Counted from the stretch's first letter, positions 18,283 through 27,605 are shown. The stretch: 64,000 bases of DNA from Luteibacter sp. 9135 (GCF_000745005.1 NZ_JQNB01000001.1:3465501-3529500); one strand, 5' to 3'. A program made the numbers and translations. The notes: generated from the sequence alone by a model not told the origin.

Positions 18283-19725
18283 ATGCTCACCCAGCTACTC
18301 GCCAAGAAAGCTCCCCAGGCCGAACCCGACGACGCTCACGGTCCCGCGCTCAGGCGCACGCTCGGCCCCTGGGGGCTCACGGCACTGGGCATCGGTGCGG
18401 TCATCGGCGGCGGCATCTTCGTCATCACGGGCGTCGCCGCCGCGGAACACGCCGGCCCGGCCATCATCATCTCGTTCATCCTGGCCGCCATCTGCAGCAC
18501 GTTCACCGCGCTGTGCTACGCCGAGTTCGCCTCGATGATCCCGGTTTCGGGCAGCGCGTATTCGTATGCGTACGCCACCCTGGGCGAAGGCGCGGCATGG
18601 TTCATAGGCTGGAACCTGATCCTGGAGTACGGCGTGTCCGCCTCGGCGGTGGCGGTCAGCTGGACCGGCTATTTCGTCAGCCTGCTCGATCACGTCGGCA
18701 TCCATATCCCGACCGCGCTGACCAACGCCCCGCTGGATTTCATCGACGGCCATTTCGTCTTCACGGGCGCGTTGTTCAACCTGCCGGCGGTCGGCATCAC
18801 CCTGGCGCTTACCTGGCTCTGCTATGTGGGCATCAAGGAGTCCACGGGCATCAACATGGCAATGGTGTTGCTGAAGACGGCGCTGATCATCGTCGTGATC
18901 GTGGTGGGCGCCAGCCACATCGACACGGCCAACTGGCACCCGTTCATCCCGCAGAACCAGGGCGGCGACAAGTACGGCTGGTCCGGCATTCTCCGCGGTG
19001 CCTCGATGGTCTTCTTCGCCTACATCGGCTTCGAGGCCACCTCCACCGCGGCGCAGGAATCGAAGAACCCGCAGCGCGACATGCCCATCGGCACGCTGGC
19101 CTCGCTGGCCATCTGCACCGTGCTGTATATCGCCATGGCCGCCGTGCTTACCGGCCTGGTGCCCTTCGCGGAACTGGGCACCTCCGAGCCGGTGGTCACG
19201 GCCATCCGCCAGCACCCGGAGCTGGGCTGGCTGCGCGGCATCGTGGAAGTCGGCGCGCTGATCGGTCTGTCGTCGGTGGTACTGGTGATGATCATCGCCC
19301 AGCCGCGCATCTTCATGATCATGGGTCGCGATGGCCTGATGCCGAAGGTGTTCACCACCATCCATCCGAAGTACCGCACGCCGCACATCAATACGGTGAT
19401 TACCGGCGTGGGCATCGCCCTGCTGGCGGCGGTGTTTCCGCTCAACCTGCTCGGCGACCTCACCTCGATGGGCACGCTGGTCGCCTTCTGCGCGGTATGC
19501 GCGGGGGTGATGATCCTGCGCAGGACGGCCCCGGGCTTGCCACGGACGTTCCGGGTACCGTTCGCCCCCGTCACCTGCGTGCTCGGCATCCTAAGCTGCG
19601 TCGCCCTGCTCTGGTCGATGGGGGTGCGCAACTGGGTCCTGATGGGCGTGTGGACCGTGCTCGGCGTGGTGATGTACGTCGCCTACGGATATCGCCACAG
19701 CCGACTTCGAGCCGGCTCGAAGTAG
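18283..19725 (+). CDS. APC-superfamily amino acid permease, second of a tandem pair
   Basis: 480 residues with the same motifs as the upstream paralog (GIGAVIGGGIFVITGVAA, CYAEFASMIPVSGSAYSYAYATLGE, NLILEYGVSASAVAVSW). The two evidently arose by tandem duplication. The N-terminal tail differs and is shorter. Cationic or branched amino acids are the usual substrates of this branch, which cannot be resolved here. The gene is followed by an intergenic region with a predicted promoter and terminator hairpin. Confidence 0.92.
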   Translation: MLTQLLAKKAPQAEPDDAHGPALRRTLGPWGLTALGIGAVIGGGIFVITGVAAAEHAGPAIIISFILAAICSTFTALCYAEFASMIPVSGSAYSYAYATLGEGAAWFIGWNLILEYGVSASAVAVSWTGYFVSLLDHVGIHIPTALTNAPLDFIDGHFVFTGALFNLPAVGITLALTWLCYVGIKESTGINMAMVLLKTALIIVVIVVGASHIDTANWHPFIPQNQGGDKYGWSGILRGASMVFFAYIGFEATSTAAQESKNPQRDMPIGTLASLAICTVLYIAMAAVLTGLVPFAELGTSEPVVTAIRQHPELGWLRGIVEVGALIGLSSVVLVMIIAQPRIFMIMGRDGLMPKVFTTIHPKYRTPHINTVITGVGIALLAAVFPLNLLGDLTSMGTLVAFCAVCAGVMILRRTAPGLPRTFRVPFAPVTCVLGILSCVALLWSMGVRNWVLMGVWTVLGVVMYVAYGYRHSRLRAGSK

Positions 19726-19823
19726 GTTTTACAACTCATTGATTTATTGCATTAAATGAGTCAAGCATGACCGTCATTTAACTGCCATTGGCCGGCCGCC
19801 GCGGGAGGGGAGTATGATCCTCA

Positions 19824-19916
19824 GTCCGCGGGTAAATCACTTGGCAGTGGGCCCCGGATTGCCGCCCGGCGCGTCGGGAGGGTCAGCTCCTCGACCCACG
19901 CGCCGGGCGGCATTTT
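19824..19916 (+). ncRNA. Candidate small intergenic RNA
   Basis: A TATGAT -10 (19813-19818) with a TTGGCC -35 (19788-19793, 19-base spacer) would start transcription near 19824. A 14-bp GC stem (19861-19874 with 19898-19911) with a folded inner loop follows, then ATTTTG. No reading frame fits, and there is no coding start close by on this strand. The alternative is simply a distal terminator of the permease gene. Confidence 0.3.
19861..19916 (+). terminator. GC-rich hairpin with T-run
   Basis: The arms GCCGCCCGGCGCGT and ACGCGCCGGGCGGC pair perfectly over 14 bases; TTTT follows at 19913-19916. The inner loop can form a second short stem (GGAG/CTCC). The T-run favours plus-strand termination. 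Confidence 0.6.
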
Positions 19917-19949
19917 GCTTTCCAGGGAGCACCCTGCCCGGATTCCCCC

Positions 19950-20282
19950 TCAGATCATGACGGCGTGGGACACGCACCAGCCCTTGCTGGCCACGGCCTT
20001 GCCGGGGAACAACTGGCACGGCCCCCAGGCGGCATCGGCCTTGCCCTGGTAGAAGTTGCAGTTGAAGCAGGCGTCCTTCGGGGTCGCCCGGCCGGCGGCC
20101 TTGCTGGCGTCCTCGGTGTACTTCAGCGCGGCGGCTGTCGGGTCGGTCGGGGCCAGATGGGGCAGGTCCTGGGCCACTGCGGCGCGCGGCAAGGTGCCCA
20201 GCACGGCCGCGGCGGCCACGCCGCCCATGGCGGCCTTGAGGAAGCGGCGACGCCCCTCCACGTTCTCGGTGTCTTGCGACAT
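19950..20282 (-). CDS. High-potential iron-sulfur protein (HiPIP)
   Basis: 110 residues. The N-terminus carries a twin-arginine-type signal ([12 protein letters not shown]) and an AVAQ cleavage region near residue 38. Four cysteines (C72, C75, C89, C103) in the spacing Cx2C-x13-C-x13-C match the HiPIP [4Fe-4S] ligands. HiPIPs are periplasmic electron carriers between the bc1 complex and oxidases or reaction centres. The gene is monocistronic and divergent from mtnB. Confidence 0.92.
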   Translation of the reverse strand: MSQDTENVEGRRRFLKAAMGGVAAAAVLGTLPRAAVAQDLPHLAPTDPTAAALKYTEDASKAAGRATPKDACFNCNFYQGKADAAWGPCQLFPGKAVASKGWCVSHAVMI

Positions 20283-20432
20283 AGGTGAACCTCCGTCGAT
20301 GATGATCCGGCCCGCGGGCCGTACGGCCGGGATCGTACGCGCTTTGCCGAAAGGCAGTGGTTCGCATTACGCACCGCACCGTGCGCGGGCTGCCGCGGGG
20401 CCGTCATCCCCGCGTGGTACACTTCCCATCCG

Positions 20433-20446
20433 TTTGGACGTCCAAA
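20433..20446. promoter_or_regulatory. Palindrome TTTGGACGTCCAAA upstream of mtnB
   Basis: A perfect 14-base palindrome ends six bases before the mtnB ATG. A near-identical copy (TTTGGACGGCCAAA) lies 16 bases before the aminotransferase start at 25616. Both genes belong to methionine salvage, so this is a strong operator candidate. The regulator is not identified. Confidence 0.65.
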
Positions 20447-20451
20447 TCCCC

Positions 20452-21096
20452 ATGCCGACCAGCCTTTCCCCCATCGATCCCGCCCTGCTCGCCGATCGCG
20501 CCGACGCCATCGCGGACGCCGCACGCGAGCTGGCGTCGTTCGGCTGGACGCCCGCGACCAGCAGCAATTTCTCCATGCGCCTGGACGATACGCTGGCGGC
20601 CATCACGATCTCGGGCCGTGACAAGGGCCGGCTGGGCCGCGACGACATCATGGTGGTGGACATGCAGGGCCAGGCCGTGGGCTCGGACAACCGGCCTTCG
20701 GCCGAGACGGGCCTGCACACCCAGGTGTACCGCCGGTTTCCCGAGGCCAACGTGGTGCTGCACACCCATTCGCGCACGCAGAGCGTCTGCTCGCGGCTGT
20801 TCGCCACCGAGGGCCGCGTGCGCCTGGAAGGCTGGGAGCTGCAGAAAGCCATCACCGGCTACACCACCCACGAGAGCGTGCTCGAGATCCCCGTTTTCCC
20901 CAACACCCAGCACATGCCGGAGCTCGAAGCCCGCGTGGACGCCTGGATCGATGCCGGCAAGCCCCTGCATGCCTACCTGATCGACGGGCATGGCATCTAT
21001 ACGTGGGGCCGCGACATGGCCGAGACACGCCGGCACCTGGAGGCCCTGGAATTCCTGCTGGGCTGCGAACTCGACCTGAGGAGGCTTTCCCCATGA
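20452..21096 (+). CDS. mtnB: MtnB, methylthioribulose-1-phosphate dehydratase
   Basis: 214 residues from ATG 20452; the longer open frame crosses the operator and the HiPIP promoter. It is a class II aldolase-type fold with zinc histidines in [11 protein letters not shown] and a C-terminal HGIYTWG segment. It dehydrates 5-methylthioribulose-1-phosphate in the methionine salvage pathway. The stop overlaps the mtnD start (ATGA at 21093-21096), so mtnB-mtnD-mtnC is one operon. Confidence 0.96.
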   Translation: MPTSLSPIDPALLADRADAIADAARELASFGWTPATSSNFSMRLDDTLAAITISGRDKGRLGRDDIMVVDMQGQAVGSDNRPSAETGLHTQVYRRFPEANVVLHTHSRTQSVCSRLFATEGRVRLEGWELQKAITGYTTHESVLEIPVFPNTQHMPELEARVDAWIDAGKPLHAYLIDGHGIYTWGRDMAETRRHLEALEFLLGCELDLRRLSP

Positions 21097-21668
21097 GCCG
21101 TCTGCGTATCTACGACGACCACACCCACGACGCACCGGTCACCGTGCACGACGACCACGCCGCCATTGCCGCCGCCCTGCAGGCCGTCGGCGTGCGGTTC
21201 GAGCAGTGGGAGGCCAGCCAGCCGATCGCCCCCGGCGCCTCGCAGGACGAGGTCATCGCGGCCTATCATGCCGACATCGACCGCCTGATGGCGGAAAATG
21301 GCTATCGCTCGGTCGATGTGATCAGCCTCAAGCCCGACCATCCGGACCGTGCCACCTTCCGGCAGAAGTTCCTGAACGAGCACACCCATAGCGAGGACGA
21401 AGTCCGCTTCTTCGTGGCCGGCGCCGGGCAGTTCACCCTGCATATCGACGGCAGGGTCTACGAGGTGCTTTGCGAGAAGGGCGACCTGATCGGGGTGCCC
21501 GATGGCACGCCGCACTGGTTCGACATGAGCGAATCGCCCTATTTCGTGGCAATCCGCCTGTTCACCAACACCGAGGGCTGGGTCGCCGATTTCACCGGCA
21601 CCGACATCGCCGAGCGTTTTCCCCGCATGACGCCCCACGACTCGGCCAAGGAAACCGGCACGGCGTAA
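21093..21668 (+). CDS. mtnD: MtnD, acireductone dioxygenase
   Basis: 191 residues. The cupin metal motif HxHxxxxE is in [13 protein letters not shown], and the later histidine is in GTPHWFD. It oxidises acireductone to 2-keto-4-methylthiobutyrate and formate with iron (or to an off-pathway product with nickel). Its start is translationally coupled to mtnB. GAGGAGG lies about nine bases upstream of the ATG. Confidence 0.97.
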   Translation: MSRLRIYDDHTHDAPVTVHDDHAAIAAALQAVGVRFEQWEASQPIAPGASQDEVIAAYHADIDRLMAENGYRSVDVISLKPDHPDRATFRQKFLNEHTHSEDEVRFFVAGAGQFTLHIDGRVYEVLCEKGDLIGVPDGTPHWFDMSESPYFVAIRLFTNTEGWVADFTGTDIAERFPRMTPHDSAKETGTA

Positions 21669-21733
21669 GCCGTTCCGCGGAGGGTCGCGGTCGTTTATCC
21701 TGCGGAGTCTCCCCGGCCCACAGGCTTCCCCGC

Positions 21734-22417
21734 ATGTCCGATATCCGCGCCGTCCTCACCGACATCGAGGGCACCACCAGCTCGATCGACTTCGTCAAGG
21801 ATGTGCTCTTTCCCTATGCGCGGCAGCACCTGCCCGCCTATGTGGAGACGCACACCGACGTGGCGGAGGTGCAGCACTGGCTGCACGAGGCCGCCAAGGA
21901 AGCCGGCATCGTCGAAGCCACCCGCGGCGAGATCATCGACCTGCTGATCCGCTGGATCGACGAGGACCGCAAGTCCACCGCGTTGAAGGCCCTGCAGGGA
22001 ATGATCTGGCGCGAAGGCTACGAGTCGGGCGTGTACACCTCGCACATGTATCCCGAAGTGGCGGCGCGGCTCCGCGCCTGGCATGCACAGGGGCTGCGGC
22101 TCTACGTCTACTCGTCAGGATCGGTGCCGGCGCAGAAACTGCTGTTCGGCTTCACGGAATACGGCGACCTCACGCCGCTGTTCAGCGATTACTTCGACAC
22201 CCAGACCGGGCACAAGCGCGAGACGGCCTCATACCGCAAGATCGCCGAGGCGATCGGCCTGCCGCCGGACCAGGTGCTGTTCCTGTCCGATATCCGCGAG
22301 GAACTGGACGCCGCCCGCGAGGCGGGCATGCGCACCGTCCAGCTCGTGCGCCCGCCGACGGCGCTGGTGGATGCCGGACATCCTGCTGTCGCCGATTTCG
22401 ATGCCATTGCTCCCTGA
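21734..22417 (+). CDS. mtnC: MtnC, enolase-phosphatase E1
   Basis: 227 residues. The HAD-family motifs are [12 protein letters not shown] (motif I), [10 protein letters not shown] (motif II) and [12 protein letters not shown] (motif III). It enolises and dephosphorylates 2,3-diketo-5-methylthiopentyl-1-phosphate to give the MtnD substrate. It follows mtnD by 65 bases. Its 3' end overlaps the next gene, which suggests that gene is in the same transcript. Confidence 0.96.
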   Translation: MSDIRAVLTDIEGTTSSIDFVKDVLFPYARQHLPAYVETHTDVAEVQHWLHEAAKEAGIVEATRGEIIDLLIRWIDEDRKSTALKALQGMIWREGYESGVYTSHMYPEVAARLRAWHAQGLRLYVYSSGSVPAQKLLFGFTEYGDLTPLFSDYFDTQTGHKRETASYRKIAEAIGLPPDQVLFLSDIREELDAAREAGMRTVQLVRPPTALVDAGHPAVADFDAIAP

Positions 22418-23492
22418 CCCGCGTCGCCGCACGGCGATCTACGCCCTGGCGGCCTTTGCCGCCGGTGCGCTGGGCACCGTAGGCATTCTGCAGTTCGGGC
22501 CGGCACGGCCCGTCACGCAGCCTGTGTCCGTGGCGGGACACGCCCTGCCCGCCGCTGGCTCGACAGTCCAAGCCGTCCGCGCGACGGGCGCCCACCCCGC
22601 GGCTGCGTCCTCCACGACGGCCGTGGCCGACCCCGCGGCGGATCCGGATGCGGATGCCCCGACGCTGCTGGACGCCAGCGCCTGGCCGGACGACGCACCC
22701 ACGCCGGAGCAGGTCTTCGCCGCCCAACCGGCGCAGATGAAGACGTCGCTGTCGCGACTGGCACGCCGCACGCCCGGCAAGACCAACGTGTATGCCATTG
22801 CGTTTGCCGGCGACGGTTCGGAAAGCGTGTTCCGCAACGAGGCGGAATACCTCGACCGCCTGATGACCATGCGTTTCGGCAGCCCCGGCCACACCCTGGT
22901 GCTGGAGAATCACCCCGCCACGCTGTCGAGCCACCCGCTGGCCAGCTGGACCAACCTGGAGGCTGCGCTGGACGGCGTGGCCCGGGTGATGGACCCCAGG
23001 GAAGACGTGCTGTTGCTCTACATCGCCACGCACGGGGGCAGCGACCATTCGCTGCTGGTGGACATGGATCCGATTCCGCTGGACCAGCTGGACGCCGACG
23101 GCCTGGCCGATATCTTCGCCAGCCATCCGTTCCGCTGGAAGGTGCTGGTCGTCAACGCCTGCTACTCCGGCGGATTCGTGCCGAAGCTGCGCGGCCCCGG
23201 CACCCTGGTGATGACCTCCGCACGCACCGACCGCACGTCGTTCGGCTGCGGCAGCGATTCGGACATCACGTACTTTGGGCGCGCCTGGCTCGCCGACGGC
23301 CTCAATGCCACGCCCGATATCATCGACGCCTTCGGCAAGGCCAGGGCGGAGATCGCCGGCTGGGAGACCAGGGATTCGCTGGAGCCTTCGGAGCCGCAGA
23401 TCGATATCGGCGAAGGTATCCGGGACAAACTCGGCGCATGGCGCAAGACGACGCCGGCCGGCCCGGCAGTTCCGTTCGCGCCTGCTAAATAA
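22401..23492 (+). CDS. C13 (legumain-like) family peptidase, membrane-anchored
   Basis: 363 residues from ATG 22401; ATG 22371 is the alternative. An N-terminal hydrophobic segment ([18 protein letters not shown]) acts as signal or anchor, then a low-complexity Ala/Thr/Pro stretch precedes the catalytic domain. The His-Cys dyad is H211 ([10 protein letters not shown]) and C254 ([10 protein letters not shown]), as in peptidase C13. It probably faces the periplasm. The overlap of 17 bases with mtnC places it in the methionine-salvage operon, with no obvious functional link. Confidence 0.85.
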   Translation: MPLLPDPRRRTAIYALAAFAAGALGTVGILQFGPARPVTQPVSVAGHALPAAGSTVQAVRATGAHPAAASSTTAVADPAADPDADAPTLLDASAWPDDAPTPEQVFAAQPAQMKTSLSRLARRTPGKTNVYAIAFAGDGSESVFRNEAEYLDRLMTMRFGSPGHTLVLENHPATLSSHPLASWTNLEAALDGVARVMDPREDVLLLYIATHGGSDHSLLVDMDPIPLDQLDADGLADIFASHPFRWKVLVVNACYSGGFVPKLRGPGTLVMTSARTDRTSFGCGSDSDITYFGRAWLADGLNATPDIIDAFGKARAEIAGWETRDSLEPSEPQIDIGEGIRDKLGAWRKTTPAGPAVPFAPAK

Positions 23493-23547
23493 GGCGCGTC
23501 GCGGCAAACGCCGACGCCGGGTCTGGGAACGCCGACGCTACGCCTTG

Positions 23548-23656
23548 GTAGGAGCGCGCGCTCGCGCGCGACATCTTTTGGGGCCGTGCCTGCGAGCTGG
23601 CGCGCACAATCCATGGGTATGGCGAGAAGATGTCGCGCGCGAACGCGCGCTCCTAC
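23548..23656. repeat. Inverted REP doublet
   Basis: A 30-base arm at 23548-23577 (starts GTAGGAGCGCGCGC) pairs with 23627-23656 (ends CGCGCTCCTAC) with one mismatch. The 49 bases between are not coding. The unit shares the GTAGGAGCG head with the REPs at 13-14 kb but has a CGCGCG stem. It lies between the convergent C13 peptidase and amidase genes. Confidence 0.75.
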
Positions 23657-23685
23657 AGGTCGGTCACGTGTCCCCAGCGTGAGGC

Positions 23686-24483
23686 TCAGGGGCTCAGCGA
23701 AAACGCGTCGGCGTCCATCCAGGCGGGGAAGCGTTCGCGGTGCGCCTGCAGGGGGGCCGGGTCGAGCACGGTGGTGACCACCTGCTCCTGCGGGCCCAGT
23801 TCCAGCAGGGCTTCGCCGATCGGGTCGATGATGGCGCTGTCGCCCGCGTACGGGTGGTCGTTGCCATCGATGCCGACACGGTTCACGCCGATCACGTAGG
23901 CAAGGTTCTCGATGGCGCGTGCGCGCAACAGCGTGCGCCATGGCTGCCGGCGCGGCGCGGGCCAGTTGGCGACGAACAGCGCCAGGTCGTAGTCCATGCC
24001 GCCCTCCGCCTCCGCACGCCGGCCGTTGCGCAGCCAGACGGGAAAGCGCAGGTCATAGCAGACCTGCGGCAGGATGCGCCAGCCCTTCAACGTGACGATA
24101 AGGCGCTGGTTGCCGCCGCCGTAGCGCGTGTGTTCGCCGGCCATGCGGAACAGGTGGCGCTTGTCGTAATACGCCAGCGAGCCGTCCGGCGACGCCCAGA
24201 TGAGCCGGTTGTACACCGTATCGCCTTCGCGAATCACCAGGCTGCCGGTGAGCGTGGCATTTACCTCGCCAGCCAGGTCGCGCATCCAGGCGACGCTGGT
24301 GCCGTCCATCGTCTCCGCCTGGCCCAGCGCATCGTTGGTGAAGCCGGACAGGAAGGTTTCCGGCAGCACGATCAGGTCGCTGGCGGCGGCCGAGCGCACC
24401 AGGGCACCGTAATAGTCGCGGTTGGCCGCGGCGTCGTGCCAGCGTGTGGCGCCCTGGACAAGGCTGACGGTCAGAGTTTGCAC
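23686..24483 (-). CDS. yafV: Omega-amidase, carbon-nitrogen hydrolase (YafV/Nit2-like)
   Basis: 265 residues from GTG 24483, which overlaps the end of the aminotransferase by 13 bases. The nitrilase catalytic triad is seen as E (VLPETFLSGF), K (YYDKRHLF) and C (LPQVCYDLRFP). Omega-amidases hydrolyse 2-oxoglutaramate or 2-oxosuccinamate and act with glutamine-dependent methionine aminotransferases, so this pair fits methionine salvage. The longer upstream frame is not coding. Confidence 0.88.
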   Translation of the reverse strand: MQTLTVSLVQGATRWHDAAANRDYYGALVRSAAASDLIVLPETFLSGFTNDALGQAETMDGTSVAWMRDLAGEVNATLTGSLVIREGDTVYNRLIWASPDGSLAYYDKRHLFRMAGEHTRYGGGNQRLIVTLKGWRILPQVCYDLRFPVWLRNGRRAEAEGGMDYDLALFVANWPAPRRQPWRTLLRARAIENLAYVIGVNRVGIDGNDHPYAGDSAIIDPIGEALLELGPQEQVVTTVLDPAPLQAHRERFPAWMDADAFSLSP

Positions 24484-25616
24484 AGCAACTCCGCGGCGGC
24501 TTCCATCGTGGCATCGTTCTTGGCGAAGCACAGGCGGACCAGGCGGGTACCCGGCGGCGTCTCGTAGAACGGACTGAGCGGGATGGCGGCCACGCCTCCC
24601 TCGCGCACCAGCCATTCGCTGAAGTCGATGTCGTCGACGTCGCGGATCGCGCTGTAGTCGACCAGCTGGAAATACCCGCCCGGCACGTCGAGCAGGGTCA
24701 GCCGCGATGGCGCCAGCAGTGCGCGGAAGCGATCGCGCTTCGCCTCGTAGAAGGCCGGCAGTTCGAGGTAGTGCTCCGGGCTGGACTCCAGGAAGTCGGC
24801 AAACGCCCACTGTGCCGGATTGAACGTGCAGAAGGTGATGTACTGGTGCACCTTGCGGAATTCGGCCGTCAGCGCCTTGGGTGCGATGGCGTAGCCGACC
24901 TTCCAGCCCGTGCAGTGGAACGTCTTGCCGAACGAGGACACCACGATGCTGCGCGAGGCCAGCTCCGGATGGCGCAATACGCTCTGGTGCTCCGCTCCGT
25001 CGAAGACAATGTGTTCGTAGACCTCGTCGGACAGCACGACGATGCCGGTGTCACGCACGATCTCGGCCAAGTGGTCGAGATCGGCGCGGCTGAGCACCGC
25101 ACCGGACGGGTTGTGCGGCGAATTGATGAGGATCATCCGGGTACGCGGTGTGATCGCCTCGCGCACGCATTGCCAGTCGATGCCGAACGCGGGCAGCGTC
25201 AGCGGGATATGCACGGCGACGGCGCCCTGCAGTTCAACGGCGGGCTCGTAGCTGTCGTAGCAGGGGTCGAAGAGGATCACCTCGTCGCCCGTGCGTACCA
25301 CGGCGGCGATGGCACAGAACAGGGCTTCGGTGGCGCCGGAGGTCACGGTGACCTCGGTATCCGGGCTGACCCGGTGACCGTAGAGGCGCTCGGTTTTTGC
25401 CGCGATCTGCTCGCGGAGTTTCGGGATGCCGATACCGGGCGCGTACTGGTTGCGACCCTCGGCCATGGCACGGGTGACCGCGTCGCGCAGAGCCTGCGGC
25501 GGCTCGAAGTCCGGGAAACCCTGCCCCAGATTCACCGCCTTGTGCTCCAGCGCCAGCTGGCTCATGACACTGAAGATCGTGGTGCCGACCTTGGGTAGCT
25601 TGGTTTCGAGCTGCAT
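24471..25616 (-). CDS. Methionine-type aminotransferase (YbdL/MtnE-like), class I/II PLP
   Basis: 381 residues. The N-terminus has the VNLGQGFPDFEPP motif of kynurenine/methionine aminotransferases. The PLP lysine is in SSFGKTFHCTGWKVGY, and the NSPHNPSG motif is present. By family it transaminates 2-keto-4-methylthiobutyrate to methionine with glutamine. Supporting context is the omega-amidase that overlaps its 3' end and the operator shared with mtnB. Confidence 0.88.
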   Translation of the reverse strand: MQLETKLPKVGTTIFSVMSQLALEHKAVNLGQGFPDFEPPQALRDAVTRAMAEGRNQYAPGIGIPKLREQIAAKTERLYGHRVSPDTEVTVTSGATEALFCAIAAVVRTGDEVILFDPCYDSYEPAVELQGAVAVHIPLTLPAFGIDWQCVREAITPRTRMILINSPHNPSGAVLSRADLDHLAEIVRDTGIVVLSDEVYEHIVFDGAEHQSVLRHPELASRSIVVSSFGKTFHCTGWKVGYAIAPKALTAEFRKVHQYITFCTFNPAQWAFADFLESSPEHYLELPAFYEAKRDRFRALLAPSRLTLLDVPGGYFQLVDYSAIRDVDDIDFSEWLVREGGVAAIPLSPFYETPPGTRLVRLCFAKNDATMEAAAELLCKL

Positions 25617-25625
25617 CGAACGCCC

Positions 25626-26654
25626 TTATTCGTTTGGACGGCCAAATGCCGCCGGTTGCTCCGATCCTATCATGCGGGCGACCTGCAATGCCCCCGCCAG
25701 GCTGGGATCGACAGCCACCTTCTCGCACTCGCGGCGGAAATCCGAGCGGGCCTTGGGCAGCCGCTCGGCCAGGAAGTCGACGAAGCTGCGGATCGCCGGC
25801 AGCAGGCCGCGGCGGCTCGGATAGACGAAGTGCAGAGTGCCCTGCGCCGTGGTGTATTCCGGAAGCACCCACTCCAACTGGCCCGCGGCGATCATCGGCC
25901 CGCAGTATTCCTCAGGCAGCAGGGCCACGCCGCAACATTGCAAGGCCGCCGAGATCAGCACCGAGAAGTCGCCGCTGATCAGGCTCGGCCTGACCTCCAC
26001 CGCGGCCTTCTTGCCCTGCGCGTCCAGCAGCTCCCAGATCTGGGCGCCCTCGTGCTCGAACATCGACAGCGCCGGCAACCTGGACAGCGCTTCCAGCGTG
26101 GTGGGCCTGCCGTGGGTATCGAGGAATTTCGGGCTGGCCACGAGCAGGCTGCGTGCGTAACCGAAGCTGCGCAGCACCAACGTGGCGTCGGTGTCGAGTT
26201 TTTCGCGCACGCGTATGGCCACGTCAAAACCCTCGCCGATGAGATCGACGCGGCGGTTGGTGGCCGTGATTCGTACCTGCACCTTGGGATGTTCGAGCAG
26301 GAATGCCGGCAGCATCGGCCCCAGTACGTTCTGGGCCAGCGAGATGGGACAGCTTACCCGCACCACGCCGCGCGGCTCGGTACGCAATTCCTCCACGGCA
26401 TCCTGGGCCGCACGGGCTTCTTCCAGCACCGCCCGGCAGTGCTGGAAGAATCGCTCGCCGATCTCCGTGACTACGAAACGACGGGTGGTGCGCTGCAGGA
26501 GCCGCACGCCCAGGCGCTCCTCCAGCTGCGCGATGCGCTTGCTCAGGCGCGACTTGGGGATGCCCAGCGCCCGCCCGGCCGCGGAAAACCCGCCGTGCTC
26601 CACCACCGAGGCGAAGAAATAGAGATCGTTCAGGTCCTGCAGCGCGCCTTCCAT
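25626..26654 (-). CDS. LysR-family transcriptional regulator
   Basis: 342 residues, a little long for the family. The N-terminal winged HTH is clear (LYFFASVVEHGGFSAAGRALGIPKSRLSKRIAQLEERLG), followed by a periplasmic-binding-protein-like effector domain. It is divergent from the azoreductase gene across 118 bases, a common LysR-target layout, so azoR is its likely target. The inducer is unknown. Confidence 0.9.
   Translation of the reverse strand: MEGALQDLNDLYFFASVVEHGGFSAAGRALGIPKSRLSKRIAQLEERLGVRLLQRTTRRFVVTEIGERFFQHCRAVLEEARAAQDAVEELRTEPRGVVRVSCPISLAQNVLGPMLPAFLLEHPKVQVRITATNRRVDLIGEGFDVAIRVREKLDTDATLVLRSFGYARSLLVASPKFLDTHGRPTTLEALSRLPALSMFEHEGAQIWELLDAQGKKAAVEVRPSLISGDFSVLISAALQCCGVALLPEEYCGPMIAAGQLEWVLPEYTTAQGTLHFVYPSRRGLLPAIRSFVDFLAERLPKARSDFRRECEKVAVDPSLAGALQVARMIGSEQPAAFGRPNE
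25633..25646. promoter_or_regulatory. Near-palindrome TTTGGACGGCCAAA upstream of the aminotransferase
   Basis: It differs by one base from the mtnB palindrome at 20433-20446. It lies 16 bases before the aminotransferase ATG and just after the LysR-type gene's stop, so a promoter for the aminotransferase-amidase pair probably lies in the LysR 3' end. The flanking CG before it is also shared. Confidence 0.6.
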
Positions 26655-26772
26655 CGGTAGCCCGTCGTTTCTCGTTTAGAACAATGAGTCTACGACAAGC
26701 CGCCTAATCGGCGCATCGTCCCCGGCGTATCGTCGTGGCCATGCCGCCACGGCGGCCCCTTCGAGGAACACC

Positions 26773-27357
26773 ATGAAACTCCTGCATATCGATTCGAGCG
26801 CCCTGGGCGCCTATTCGGTCTCACGCGGTCTCACCGCCGCCGTGGTCGCGGAATTCGTCGCCAGCCACCCCCAGGTGGAAGTGACCTACCGGGATCTGCA
26901 TGCCGACGCCCTGCCCCACTGGACGCCGCCGGCAGGCGAAGACGACCCTCAGGCTGTCGCCAACGCCGCGGTACTGGAGGAATTCCTGGCGGCGGATGTC
27001 GTCGTCCTCGGCGCGCCCATGTACAACTTCGGCATCGCCAGCACGCTCAAGGCCTGGATCGACCGCATCACCGTGGCCGGCAAGACGTTCCGTTATACGA
27101 GCGCCGGCCCCGAAGGTCTGGCGGGCGGCAAGCGGGTGATCATCGCGTCGTCGCGCGGCGGTGTTTACGCAGGCAGCGCACCGGCGGCGGGTCTGGATTT
27201 CCAGGAACCCTACCTGCGGGCCCTTTTGGGCTTTCTGGGCGTGACCGACATTCAGGTCATCCGCGCGGAAGGCATGGCCAAGGACGAGGCGTTCCGCCGC
27301 CAGTCCCTCGATGGCGCCATGGCCGGTATCGAGGGTGTGGTGCGCAAGGCATTGTGA
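26773..27357 (+). CDS. azoR: FMN-dependent NADH-azoreductase AzoR
   Basis: 194 residues. The flavodoxin-like fold shows the FMN phosphate-binding start HIDSSALGAYSVSRGL and GAPMYNFGIASTLKAWIDRI, both typical of AzoR. It reduces quinones and azo dyes by two-electron transfer in the cytosol. CGAGGAACACC precedes the ATG. Its divergent LysR partner suggests induction by quinone-like compounds, and an intrinsic terminator follows. Confidence 0.93.
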   Translation: MKLLHIDSSALGAYSVSRGLTAAVVAEFVASHPQVEVTYRDLHADALPHWTPPAGEDDPQAVANAAVLEEFLAADVVVLGAPMYNFGIASTLKAWIDRITVAGKTFRYTSAGPEGLAGGKRVIIASSRGGVYAGSAPAAGLDFQEPYLRALLGFLGVTDIQVIRAEGMAKDEAFRRQSLDGAMAGIEGVVRKAL

Positions 27358-27366
27358 TCGAGACGA

Positions 27367-27396
27367 GCGTGGCCCCTTGCGAGGCCGCGTTTTTTT
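27367..27396 (+). terminator. Intrinsic terminator after azoR
   Basis: GCGTGGCC, eight-base loop, GGCCGCGT (two wobble pairs), followed by seven T's (27390-27396). It begins ten bases after the azoR stop. Confidence 0.85.
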
Positions 27397-27458
27397 CAAT
27401 ATCTCGCATAGAAGGATGGCCGGATTCACGGGCACCACCCATCGCCGCTCAACCCGGA

Positions 27459-27605
27459 TCAGGAACCCTGCTTGCCGGGCTTATCCTTCGGCATGTTCTG
27501 CGACTCGCCCGGATGCCCTTCACCGGGCACCTTGGGCTCGCCGCCCGAAGGCTTCGGATTGTCTTCGCGGTAGCCCGGCGTGGGCTGTTTAGAATCGTTA
27601 CTCAC
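27459..27605 (-). CDS. Small hydrophilic Pro/Gly/Lys-rich protein
   Basis: 48 residues from GTG 27605, with AGGAGAA about ten bases upstream. The sequence (SNDSKQPTPGYREDNPKPSGGE and onward) is charged and rich in Pro, Gly and Lys, with no cysteine and no membrane segment, and is probably disordered. It overlaps the metallothionein-like gene by eight bases and is likely cotranslated. I do not recognise a family. Confidence 0.55.
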   Translation of the reverse strand: MSNDSKQPTPGYREDNPKPSGGEPKVPGEGHPGESQNMPKDKPGKQGS

